Positions 1 through 7,143 of a DNA stretch of 11,133 nt are shown here, in pieces. A program made the translations under genes and the position numbers. Position 1 is the first letter of the stretch; each line of letters starts with the position of its first letter. The notes under the pieces are model-generated. The model was not told where the DNA came from and made no database searches. It worked only from the letters and a program-made list of their open reading frames with translations. The stretch comes from UBA1151 sp963579925 (GTDB lineage Bacteria; Chloroflexota; Dehalococcoidia; Lucifugimonadales; Lucifugimonadaceae), in contig CAUZJA010000084.1 of the NCBI GenBank assembly GCA_963579925.1, positions 1 through 11,133 on the forward strand, written 5' to 3'.

Positions 1-42
1 TCGGCTGTATGGGCGGTGTGGGTGATCATCAACCGCGGCGCG

Positions 43-63
43 CCCTCTCCGACTGGGAGAGGG
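43..63 (-). terminator. Perfect hairpin just downstream of the flavin reductase gene
   Basis: The arms CCCTCTCC (43-50) and GGAGAGGG (56-63) are perfectly complementary around a 5-nt loop. On the minus strand the hairpin begins about 4 nt after the TAG of the flavin reductase gene, a position suiting a 3'-end structure. No T-run follows, so it is not a classical intrinsic terminator. It could also be one copy of a dispersed GC-rich intergenic palindrome. The flanking 1-42 stretch has no recognisable coding signal in any frame long enough to judge. Confidence 0.35.
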
Positions 64-67
64 AACT

Positions 68-559
68 CTAAGACTCCAGCGTTGGGAACGCCGCTTCGTA
101 CCAGATTAGCGGGGCTCCTTCTCGAGTTTCGAACTCTTTTACGAGGCCTATGAAGATGGAGTGGTCGCCTTCTATGTGGTGGGAAACCACTTCACAGCTG
201 AAAACCGAGAGTGCGTCAGCCACTACGTCTGGGCCTTCACCGAGTTCTTCGAACATTCCGTCCGGGGTTGGGTCGCGCTCCGTTGGGTCTTTTGCAAAGT
301 GCATGGCCACGGGCTTTTGGGACTCCGAGAGCACGCTAATACCAAACTTGCCTGAGCCGTTGATCAAGTCAAATGTATTGCGCGAATGAGCAACGCAGAC
401 AAGCGCGAGTGGCGGGTCAAGCGATACGGATGTGACGCCATTGGCGGTCATGCCGTGCGTGGCACCGCCGGGCTCCGTGGACGTGATTATGGTGACGCCG
501 GTGGCGAATCGGCTCCAAGCTTGCCGGTACTCCACGCTGTTGTCAGCTTGTTCTGTCAT
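68..559 (-). CDS. Flavin reductase family protein (FMN-binding split barrel, HpaC-like)
   Basis: This 163-residue protein has the usual length and layout of the flavin reductase domain (PF01613 type). Near the N-terminus is the FATGVTIIT segment (residues 18-26), followed by GMTANGVTSVSLDPPLALVC, the flavin-contacting core of the family. A run of type SRNTFDLI-FGISVLSESQ comes next. Near the C-terminus is HHIEGDHSIFIGLV, carrying the conserved GDH/I-x-G-x-V motif. Family members reduce free FMN or FAD with NAD(P)H and often supply a two-component monooxygenase; the partner cannot be read from the sequence. The ATG at 559 follows a strong ribosome binding site (AGGAG, about 5 nt upstream). It is the last gene of the apparent gyrA-MMPL-reductase series, 58 bp after the transporter. 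A direct functional link with either neighbour is not evident. It could equally be a bound-flavin oxidoreductase rather than a diffusible-flavin reductase. Confidence 0.88.
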   Translation of the reverse strand: MTEQADNSVEYRQAWSRFATGVTIITSTEPGGATHGMTANGVTSVSLDPPLALVCVAHSRNTFDLINGSGKFGISVLSESQKPVAMHFAKDPTERDPTPDGMFEELGEGPDVVADALSVFSCEVVSHHIEGDHSIFIGLVKEFETREGAPLIWYEAAFPTLES

Positions 560-597
560 CGGTTCTCCTGAGTCAGGCGTCTGGTCAGAAAATCGTG

Positions 598-603
598 ATT
601 ATA
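598..603 (-). promoter_or_regulatory. Isolated consensus -10 box upstream of the flavin reductase
   Basis: Minus-strand TATAAT, a perfect -10 match, lies about 39 bp upstream of the reductase start in the 58-bp gap after the transporter gene. No recognisable -35 hexamer occurs at 16-18 bp and there is no TG extension. It may be an internal promoter giving the last gene separate expression, or a chance match. Confidence 0.25.
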
Positions 604-617
604 CGGCCTTGCCGCCA

Positions 618-2816
618 CTACCCTCGGAGTCCGGGTAACGACAGGCGGGTTAGCCATCGTGGTGCCCACCAGTTCGCATTACCCAGAAGCCGCATGATCG
701 CGGGGACGAAGAACGCACGCACTACGCTGGCATCCAGACCAATCGCAATCGCAGTTCCCAGCCCCAGCGCCTTCACAACAACAATATCAGCCGTCGCGAA
801 CGATCCCGCCACCAGCACCAGAATCAACGCCGCGCTGGTGACAATTCTACCGGTGCGCTCCATGCCTTTCTGAACCGCGTAACGGTTGTCTCCCGTCTCG
901 TCCCAGTACTCCTTCACCCGACTTAGCAAGAACACCTCGTAGTCGATACTCAGGCCGAATGCGACAGCGAAGATCAAGATCGGAACGGTCGATTGCGTGA
1001 ACCCGGTTGCCGTGTTCCCAAGGATGAAGTCCAGCCAGCCATCCTGAAAAATCAGCACCAGCGCACCGTACGCGGCAAAAAGACTCATCGTGTTCATCAG
1101 AACGGCTTTGAGTGGCAGCAGCACCGAGCGAAACAGGATCATCAGCGCCAGGTAAACAGAAATCATCACGTACAAAATCACCCACGGGAACAGATCATAC
1201 ATGCGGTCTGTGGCGTCGCTCAGATCAGCGGTGCCGCCTCCCACAAGGATGTCGAGTCCCGGTGGCTCAGGCAGATCGCGAATCCAGTCGACCAGGTCTT
1301 CTGTTTCCCCGGCTGCAGGCCCAAAGTTGCTGTAAACGGTGATCAGCATCAAGTTACGAGTTGAGAACTGATCAACCAGCTCGACCAACTCCGGCCCAAG
1401 ACCAAATCGTTCCGCAAGAGTCGAGAGTTCCGTCGTATCACTCAAAAGCTCGGCTGGCAGGATACTGGCGATACTTACGGTGCGAGCAACACGTGGATCA
1501 GCACTGATCTGCTTCTCTAGTTGAGCCACCGCTTCAGTGTCACCTGGCTCAAATATCCCGCTTTCTGGCGTCATCACCACAAGCATTGGGGCAAGCTCCC
1601 CCGGACCGATCTCCTCTGCAACGAGATCCCACCCCTGCCGCGACTCAGATGATGACGGAAGTATGTCCGCCCACGGCGTTCCCAGATTCACGCGCAGTAT
1701 GGGTGCGCCAAGCACGATGAGGCCAACGCCGACAACGATGAGCACCGACCACGAGTGATTCATCACCCAGTTGGCCAGTCGCCCCCACATCTGCTCGCCG
1801 CCAATACCCGACTGCCCGGAGCCCAGACGATGCCCCACCAGTCCCATGAGCGCTGGCAGCAGAGTGAGCGCCACTGTCACGGAAACGGCAATAACCATCA
1901 CTCCACCGATGCCGAGCGACCGCAGCATCATGTAGTCGAAAAACAGTAGCCCGGATAGGCCAATAATCGAGGTGATTGCTGACAGCACGATTGCCCGCCC
2001 CGCAGTGGCCATCGTGCGGCCTACGGATTCCTCGACGTCGTGATCCCTGCGTTCTTCTCGGAACCGGCCTACGAGGACCAGTGAGTAATCGATCGCAGCG
2101 CCTAACCCCAGAAATGTCGAGACGTTGAGCACGAACACCGACATGCCCACTCCCAGTGAGAGCAGATAGATCCCGGCGAGGGTGATAGCCACCGCCACCC
2201 CACCCATGATGAGCGGAATACTGGCGGCAACGACGCTCCGAAATACGAAGAAGAGAGCGATGAGCACGAGTGGGAAAGTGATTATTTCGGCCCGCCGAAG
2301 GTCGTCTTCACTGGACTCGTTCACGTCCGCGAAGATCGCCAGCCCACCTGTGGCTTTCACCTCCAGAAGATCAGACTGCACTGAGTTCTTCAACCGAGGA
2401 AAGTCATCCAACGCCTTCTGCGGGTCGGAATCGATCAGGACGTTTACGTAGGTCGTGTGCCCGTCGGCTGAAGCCATCTCCCGGAATCCGGTCGAGTAGA
2501 CAGTATCGACCCGGATGATGTCATCAAAGTCACGAAGAGGTGTAATCGCGGCTTCAAGAGCACCCCGATACTGCACATCATCAACGCCAAGCTCCGGGTG
2601 GCGAAAGACGAACGCCACTCCCGTTGGTGACGCGCCAAACTCTTCTTCCAGCAGGTCTGCTGCTGCGCGTGCCTCGGTCGGTGCTTCACCAAGTCCCGAG
2701 AGGAGACGATCCTGCACCCTCGGTGCCAAAAACAGCGCCGGGGCGAGGATGATCACCCATAGCCCAACGATGGGCCATGGGTGCCGTGCCAGCCAAACTC
2801 CTGATCGGTAGAGCAA
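618..2816 (-). CDS. MMPL/RND-family membrane transporter
   Basis: This 732-residue inner-membrane protein has the duplicated architecture of the MMPL branch of the RND superfamily. TM1 is near residues 13-31, a large extracytoplasmic loop spans about 32-175, and a block of five helices covers about 178-330. The second half repeats this with a helix near 356-374, a loop about 375-540, and helices about 543-710. Both halves keep the Asp-Tyr pair of the proton-relay helix: GLGAAIDYSLVLVGRFREE (D243-Y244) and VAFGLSIDYEVFLLSRVKEY (D625-Y626). This supports an active proton-driven transporter. Relatives move lipids, hydrophobic metabolites or drugs; no substrate can be assigned here. The start is a TTG preceded by GAGG at 4 nt spacing. 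An in-frame TGA 9 nt upstream excludes an earlier start. The gene begins 17 bp after the gyrA stop, so it is almost certainly co-transcribed with gyrA. Confidence 0.9.
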   Translation of the reverse strand: MLYRSGVWLARHPWPIVGLWVIILAPALFLAPRVQDRLLSGLGEAPTEARAAADLLEEEFGASPTGVAFVFRHPELGVDDVQYRGALEAAITPLRDFDDIIRVDTVYSTGFREMASADGHTTYVNVLIDSDPQKALDDFPRLKNSVQSDLLEVKATGGLAIFADVNESSEDDLRRAEIITFPLVLIALFFVFRSVVAASIPLIMGGVAVAITLAGIYLLSLGVGMSVFVLNVSTFLGLGAAIDYSLVLVGRFREERRDHDVEESVGRTMATAGRAIVLSAITSIIGLSGLLFFDYMMLRSLGIGGVMVIAVSVTVALTLLPALMGLVGHRLGSGQSGIGGEQMWGRLANWVMNHSWSVLIVVGVGLIVLGAPILRVNLGTPWADILPSSSESRQGWDLVAEEIGPGELAPMLVVMTPESGIFEPGDTEAVAQLEKQISADPRVARTVSIASILPAELLSDTTELSTLAERFGLGPELVELVDQFSTRNLMLITVYSNFGPAAGETEDLVDWIRDLPEPPGLDILVGGGTADLSDATDRMYDLFPWVILYVMISVYLALMILFRSVLLPLKAVLMNTMSLFAAYGALVLIFQDGWLDFILGNTATGFTQSTVPILIFAVAFGLSIDYEVFLLSRVKEYWDETGDNRYAVQKGMERTGRIVTSAALILVLVAGSFATADIVVVKALGLGTAIAIGLDASVVRAFFVPAIMRLLGNANWWAPRWLTRLSLPGLRG

Positions 2817-2833
2817 CCGGCCTCAGATCAGGC

Positions 2834-5452
2834 CTACTCGTCGGCCTGATCCTCTCCTTCTACAGTTGACTGCTCGTCCATTTTTTCTTCCGGCACTTCA
2901 GCAGTGGTATCAATGTCACCTGCTCCGTCTTCAGATTCACCGGCAGCCATCTCATCGGCGTCCATCTCATCCACTGGCCTATCCAGCTTCTCTGCCGGAG
3001 TTCGTCGTGGGCCAACCGCTCGGATAGCAGAGACTGAGTCGCCGCTATCAAGCTTCGCCAGCGTGACGCCCTGTGTATTGCGTCCCGTCTGCCGAACTTC
3101 TTCAAGTGGAATGTTGATTACTTGAGCCTGATCCGTGACCAGGTACGCTTCCAACTCTGACTGGACAACCTCAGCTGCCGCCACTTTGCCGTTCTTTGGC
3201 GTGAGCTTGAGTGTGATCAAACCCTTGCCACCCCGCTTCTGCTGCCTGTAATGGCGCAGGAGTGAGAGCTTTCCGAAGCCTTTACGGCTTGCAATAAGTA
3301 GTCGTGAGTCCTCACTGTCAAATGGCACAACGTCCATTGCAGCAACCGAGTCTTTACCCTGTAACGAGATGCCCTTCATTCCACCCGCCGCTCGCTGTCG
3401 AGGTCGGATCGATTCACTTGAGAATCTGATGGACATTCCGTTGCGTGTCACAATCACCACGTCATCCTTCGCCTGCGCAAGAATCACGGAGACCAGAGAG
3501 TCTTCTGCCTTCATGTTCATGGCATTGAGGCCCGAACGTCGCAGATTAGCCAGGAGTGACAGGTGCATTCGCTTGACCTGTCCCGCCTCGGTGCACATGA
3601 CAAGGTAGGTGTCCTCAAGCAGGTCGGAGACGGCCACCATGGCCTGTACTCGCTCACCCGCCTCAAGGTTGATCAAGTTCTGAACCAGCGTTCCACGCGA
3701 AGTGCGTGTTGCATCTGGTGGCAACTCAAATACACGGGTGTGGAACACACGGCCGCGGTTCGTGAAGAACAACAAAACGTCGTGCGTATCCGCTACCTGC
3801 AGGAATGGGACGACGTCGTCTTCCCTGCTCATACGCTGTCCCTTAACTCCCTTTCCGCCACGATGCTGTCGGCGGTAGGTGCTCGTCGGGATGCGCTTTA
3901 CGTAGCCCGCGCGAGAGAGAGTGATGACCACTTCTTCGTGCGGTTCCGTGTCCTCACGACGCCACTCACCAAGTTCTTCAATGTGAACCTGCGTGCGTCG
4001 CTCGTCGCCAAACTTCTTCTTGAGGGCGAGCGTTTCTGTGCGAACAGCTCGCAGAATCTTCTTGGGGTCGGCCAGCAGTTCTTCAAGACTGGTGATGAGA
4101 ACCAGAAGATCCTGGTATTCGTTTTCAATCTTCTCCTGCTCAAGTGCAGCCAAACGTCGGAGCTGCATGTCCAGGATGGCTTGCGCCTGAATCTCTGAGA
4201 GAGCGAACTCTCCCATCAAGGCGTTGCGGGCCCCTTCGACATCCGCAGATGCTCGAATCAGCTCAATCACCCTGTCGATGTTATCGACCGCGATTCGCAA
4301 ACCTTCCAGGATGTGGAGTCGAGCCTGTGCCTTACGCAAATCAAACTGCGCACGGCGGGTAACAATCTCACGACGGAAGTCCAGGAAGTGTCGCAATGAC
4401 GCCTTTAGCGTCAGCGTCTGCGGCATGCCGTCTACCAGCGCCACCATGTTTGCTGAGAAGGCCGATCTAAGTGACGTGTGCTTGTAGAGACCGTTCAGCA
4501 CCACGCTTGGAGCGGCTGCCCGGCGAAGCTCTACAACTACGCGCATTCCTTTACGGTCAGACTCATCACGGACTTCGGAAATGCCTTCAACCTTCTTGGT
4601 CTTGGCAAGGTCTGCAATCTTGGCAACCAGCGTTGCCTTGTTGACCTGAAATGGAATCTCGCTAAATACGATCCGGATTCTGTCGCCGCCACGGCTGATC
4701 TCTTCAAACTCGTGCTCGGCCTGCAGAACAATTCGGCCACGGCCGGTGGCGTAGGCGTTGCGGACACCCTCGCGTCCCCAGATGTGGGCACCAGTTGGGA
4801 AGTCAGGCGCCTGCACAAACTCCATCAGATCATCCACAGTGGCGTCCGGGTGCTCGATCAGATGGACGATAGCGTCACATATCTCACCAAGGTTGTGCGG
4901 TGGGATGTTTGTGGCCATTCCCACTGCAATACCTGAGGCACCATTCACCAACAGGTTCGGCAGCGTTGCAGGAAGAACGGTTGGCTCTTTCAGCGATGCG
5001 TCAAAGTTGTCTACCCAATCGACTGTCTCACGGTCGATATCCCTGAGCATTTCGTCGGCGATGCGCGCCATACGAGCCTCTGTGTAACGCATGGCGGCAG
5101 GTGGGTCGCCGTCAACGCTTCCAAAGTTGCCCTGGCCATCAACCAACATGTAGCGGAGCGAGAAGTCCTGCGCCATCCTGACCATCGCTTCATAGACAGG
5201 TGAGTCTGAGTGGGGATGGAACTTGCCCAGCACCTCGCCGACAAGTCGGGCGCTCTTCTTATATGAGGACGTTGGGCGCATGCCCAGTTCCTGCATCGCA
5301 TAGAGGATCCGGCGCTGCACCGGCTTCAGTCCATCACGGACATCAGGAAGCGCTCTGGACACGATCACGCTCATCGCGTAATCAAGGTAAGAGGCGCGCA
5401 TTTCGTCGTCTATGCGTATTGGACGAACTTCACCAATATCGGTGGTTGTCAC
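2834..5452 (-). CDS. gyrA: DNA gyrase subunit A
   Basis: This 872-residue protein is the breakage-reunion subunit of type IIA topoisomerase, which works with GyrB to introduce negative supercoils. The winged-helix/tower core runs from the N-terminus to about residue 500. The catalytic tyrosine is Y123 in AAMRYTEARM, preceded by R122. The six-bladed C-terminal beta-pinwheel follows, with a GyrA box QHRGGKG at 529-535 (consensus QRRGGKG) and a second RGGKG copy near 740-744. The box favours gyrase over topoisomerase IV. A strongly acidic tail fills about 826-872. The quinolone-resistance region reads HPHSDSPVYE (79-88): Ser82, Pro85 and Glu88 replace the Gly, Ala and Asp at E. coli positions 81, 84 and 87. 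The start is GTG at 5452 with a GGAG site 7 nt upstream. No gyrB is in the window. A sigma70-like promoter lies about 93 bp upstream of the start codon. Confidence 0.95.
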   Translation of the reverse strand: MTTTDIGEVRPIRIDDEMRASYLDYAMSVIVSRALPDVRDGLKPVQRRILYAMQELGMRPTSSYKKSARLVGEVLGKFHPHSDSPVYEAMVRMAQDFSLRYMLVDGQGNFGSVDGDPPAAMRYTEARMARIADEMLRDIDRETVDWVDNFDASLKEPTVLPATLPNLLVNGASGIAVGMATNIPPHNLGEICDAIVHLIEHPDATVDDLMEFVQAPDFPTGAHIWGREGVRNAYATGRGRIVLQAEHEFEEISRGGDRIRIVFSEIPFQVNKATLVAKIADLAKTKKVEGISEVRDESDRKGMRVVVELRRAAAPSVVLNGLYKHTSLRSAFSANMVALVDGMPQTLTLKASLRHFLDFRREIVTRRAQFDLRKAQARLHILEGLRIAVDNIDRVIELIRASADVEGARNALMGEFALSEIQAQAILDMQLRRLAALEQEKIENEYQDLLVLITSLEELLADPKKILRAVRTETLALKKKFGDERRTQVHIEELGEWRREDTEPHEEVVITLSRAGYVKRIPTSTYRRQHRGGKGVKGQRMSREDDVVPFLQVADTHDVLLFFTNRGRVFHTRVFELPPDATRTSRGTLVQNLINLEAGERVQAMVAVSDLLEDTYLVMCTEAGQVKRMHLSLLANLRRSGLNAMNMKAEDSLVSVILAQAKDDVVIVTRNGMSIRFSSESIRPRQRAAGGMKGISLQGKDSVAAMDVVPFDSEDSRLLIASRKGFGKLSLLRHYRQQKRGGKGLITLKLTPKNGKVAAAEVVQSELEAYLVTDQAQVINIPLEEVRQTGRNTQGVTLAKLDSGDSVSAIRAVGPRRTPAEKLDRPVDEMDADEMAAGESEDGAGDIDTTAEVPEEKMDEQSTVEGEDQADE

Positions 5453-5484
5453 AGAGTTACTCCAGGAAACTGTCGGACCGTCTT

Positions 5485-5507
5485 GTTCGGGCGAAAATCG
5501 CTCGAAC
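5485..5507 (-). other. Imperfect hairpin in the gyrA 5' leader
   Basis: On the minus strand GTTCGAGCGA and TCGCCCGAAC form a 10-bp stem with one A-C mismatch around a 3-nt loop. On the plus strand the mismatch becomes a G-T wobble. It lies between the proposed gyrA promoter and the GTG start, about 33-55 nt upstream of the start codon and clear of the ribosome binding site. It may be an RNA structure or a protein-binding dyad; the sequence does not decide. Confidence 0.4.
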
Positions 5508-5544
5508 GCGGTGACCGAATGAGAGATGGGTCAGGGATAGTCCA

Positions 5545-5573
5545 ATTTTACGCCTGTATAAGGCCGTACTCAA
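5545..5573 (-). promoter_or_regulatory. Sigma70-like promoter for the gyrA operon
   Basis: On the minus strand, TTGAGT (5573-5568, 4/6 to TTGACA) is followed after exactly 17 bp by TAAAAT (5550-5545, 5/6 to TATAAT). Transcription would start near 5538, leaving a leader of about 86 nt before the GTG of gyrA. This is the best promoter match in the window. Confidence 0.55.
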
Positions 5574-5593
5574 CGTAAATCCAGTTGAAAACT

Positions 5594-5649
5594 GCCCGAA
5601 TCTTTTGCGCGCCTACACGCGAGCGCGAGCAACCGCGTCAAATTCGGGC
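5594..5649. repeat. Spaced inverted repeat upstream of the gyrA promoter
   Basis: GCCCGAAT (5594-5601) and ATTCGGGC (5642-5649) are perfect inverted repeats 40 bp apart. The interior is very GC-rich with alternating GCG/CGC steps and a directly repeated GCGAGC. It begins about 20 bp upstream of the proposed gyrA -35 box and about 55 bp downstream of the amidotransferase-like gene. It could be a structured 3' region of that gene, a small RNA, or a regulator-binding region. There is no coding signal. Confidence 0.35.
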
Positions 5650-5688
5650 GCTAACCGAGCTAAATCGAGCGAGGGAAATCACTGGGAG

Positions 5689-5707
5689 ATAGCGCATGGA
5701 GCGCTAT
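5689..5707 (-). terminator. Hairpin overlapping the stop codon of the amidotransferase-like gene
   Basis: ATAGCGC and GCGCTAT form a perfect 7-bp stem with a 5-nt loop, and the TAG stop lies inside the stem. There is no downstream T-run, so termination here is only a suggestion. Confidence 0.3.
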
Positions 5708-6345
5708 TTACCGGCGGCGTGACCAATCAGCGCGTGAAATAAGTTGTCGAATCCAGACGGCTGGTCATCAAGTCTGTGCGCCGGCCACTGGACGCCAATC
5801 GTCCACTTGTTTGCGGTCACTTCAAACGCCTCAATTGTGCCGTCTACGGTGGAGTAGGCAGACGCGAGCGTGCCAGGAGCCAGAACACCCCGCGAGACGC
5901 CATAAGCATGGCACGATGATGCGCTAACGAAGCCTGCTCCGCCGATCGTATCGGCCAGCTTGCTCCCAAGCGCCATAAACATACTGTCTTTGGCCAGTTC
6001 CTCATCTTCACCGCAATGCGACGGCGTTGGAATAGGGGCAGCACCGCCGAGCGCTATGTTGAGGGCGTGCATCCCGCCTTCAATGGCCAGCAACGGTGTG
6101 TCTGCCTGTAGCGCTTCGATCAAGAGTTCTGGCGTCGTCTCGTCGTTCTGACCGAAACCGTTATCGCCAATCACGCACAGCCCATCCAACCCGTCAGCTC
6201 CACCATCAGGCTCACATCGCTTTGCTACGCCGCCCAGGAGATCAATTGCAGCGATTGCAGCCGACGCATCCGTCTTCAGTTCTGGCAGTTCTGGCAGTAC
6301 TGGGCCAACAGAAAGAACGCCGATGATCGGTTTTGTCGATGCCAT
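5704..6345 (-). CDS. Catalytically degenerate class I glutamine-amidotransferase-like protein
   Basis: This 213-residue protein resembles the gamma-glutamyl-gamma-aminobutyrate hydrolase (PuuD, peptidase C26) branch of class I glutamine amidotransferases. The N-terminal KPIIGVLSV strand (5-13), DGLDGLCVIGD (51-61) and the nucleophile elbow PLLAIEGGMHALNIALGG (84-101) all align by eye. So does the C-terminal DGTIEAFEV...TIGVQW block (168-187). The elbow normally reads A-I-C-R-G but has Glu89 instead of Cys. The terminal G-V-Q-W-H-P-E is GVQWPAH (184-190), so the catalytic His and Glu are also lost. Amidohydrolase chemistry is therefore not expected, and a binding or regulatory role is inferred. 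It is 39 bp downstream of pspAB and probably co-transcribed with it. The ATG at 6345 has only a weak ribosome binding site. The N-terminal region is shorter than in active relatives. The fold assignment is fairly secure; the function is unknown. Confidence 0.7.
   Translation of the reverse strand: MASTKPIIGVLSVGPVLPELPELKTDASAAIAAIDLLGGVAKRCEPDGGADGLDGLCVIGDNGFGQNDETTPELLIEALQADTPLLAIEGGMHALNIALGGAAPIPTPSHCGEDEELAKDSMFMALGSKLADTIGGAGFVSASSCHAYGVSRGVLAPGTLASAYSTVDGTIEAFEVTANKWTIGVQWPAHRLDDQPSGFDNLFHALIGHAAGK
6277..6303 (-). repeat. Triple 9-bp tandem repeat in the amidotransferase-like gene
   Basis: Three consecutive 9-bp units occur: CAGTTCTGG, CAGTTCTGG and CAGTACTGG (plus strand). They encode the tripeptides PEL, PEL and PVL, read in reverse order as residues 15-23 of the protein. 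Copy-number change would keep the reading frame. The repeat falls in the loop after the first beta strand, a region that shapes the active-site mouth in related hydrolases. Confidence 0.75.
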
Positions 6346-6384
6346 CGGCGTACTACTCTGTGAATCTGTGTGCGGGGGATCGGT

Positions 6385-6978
6385 TTAGAACGGGATGCCC
6401 CATATCGGTCGCCACTCGTCTATCTCTTTTTCAACAGAAACGTTTGCGCTGCGCATCATCTGGCTAATCTGCTCTTCAGCAGCGCTGTTGCGCTCGTCAA
6501 CGCCTTCCGGGACAAACGGGTAGAAGCGCTGACGGTCGTATCGATACACCCAGTAGCCAACTGAACCCGGTGCCCAGTCGTCCTCTCCGGAGGAGCTCCC
6601 ACTGCGATAAAACTCGAAGACAGCGGCGATTCGGTTCTGCTCAGCCTCGTTGTACTGCATTGCATTGCCAACGGTGAAGACAGAACTCACAAGATCTTGA
6701 AAATTACCATCATCCATCACTACCCAGCTGGTGCCATGCTCATCATCCTCAATGCGGCCCGCTGTCTTGGTCGCGCCATCGCCCTCATTCAAGATATGAA
6801 TCAGTTGCCGTTCCAGTGTGGAAAGAAACTCGTTGCCGTCATCCGGCCGATAGAGGATTCCAGCGCGCCGGGACGGAGTGATCTGACTCTGTCCATGCAG
6901 TTGCGACTCAGCGTAGAGAATCGTCTGAATCACCGACCAGTCGTCAACTGGTTCCTGTTTTCTACTAAATATCGGCAT
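6385..6978 (-). CDS. pspAB: PspA-associated protein PspAB homologue
   Basis: This 197-residue soluble protein has no signal peptide or membrane segment. By eye it follows the PspAB pattern known from actinobacteria and haloarchaea. It has a short N-terminal FSRKQEPVDDW segment and a central DEHGTSWVVMDDGNFQDLV strand-helix region with following VGNAMQ. The C-terminus has RFYPFVP...DERNSAAEEQI and ends WRPIWGIPF, matching the family's FYPFAP-R-D and W-F-P-V-W-G-A-P signatures. In other lineages PspAB is encoded with PspA, PspAA or the HtpX protease in envelope-stress clusters. None of those genes is in this window, though a distal copy cannot be excluded. It is the first gene of a two-gene unit with the degenerate amidotransferase-like protein. 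It ends in TAA, the only TAA-terminated gene here. The ATG at 6978 has a poor ribosome binding site. Molecular function is not established. Confidence 0.68.
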   Translation of the reverse strand: MPIFSRKQEPVDDWSVIQTILYAESQLHGQSQITPSRRAGILYRPDDGNEFLSTLERQLIHILNEGDGATKTAGRIEDDEHGTSWVVMDDGNFQDLVSSVFTVGNAMQYNEAEQNRIAAVFEFYRSGSSSGEDDWAPGSVGYWVYRYDRQRFYPFVPEGVDERNSAAEEQISQMMRSANVSVEKEIDEWRPIWGIPF

Positions 6979-7006
6979 GCCTGTAGCGGTCCTATCGTCA
7001 CTGCGC

Positions 7007-7022
7007 GATCGTTTCCACGATC
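7007..7022. repeat. Inverted repeat in the pspAB upstream region
   Basis: GATCGT (7007-7012) and ACGATC (7017-7022) are perfect inverted arms around TTCC, about 30-45 bp upstream of the pspAB ATG. The position suits a repressor site or leader hairpin for the pspAB unit. At only 6 bp per arm, chance is possible. Confidence 0.3.
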
Positions 7023-7143
7023 ACGGTTGTCGAAGTCTGGCGACTTGTTACTCAACTGAAGAAATGGCCAGTTGCACCTTATCAAGACTGTCACCCTGAA
7101 GCATGGCGTAGCCAAATGAATCGCCTCGGGTTGCGTATTTCCA

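Noticed and set aside
993..1364. A 123-codon plus-strand frame inside the MMPL gene
   Set aside because: It is antisense to a conserved transporter helix region; the translation is low-complexity and shadow-like.
3563..4198. A 211-codon open frame on the plus strand inside gyrA
   Set aside because: It lies wholly antisense to conserved gyrA codons, has no family-like motifs and no ribosome binding site. It is explained by codon structure of the minus-strand gene.
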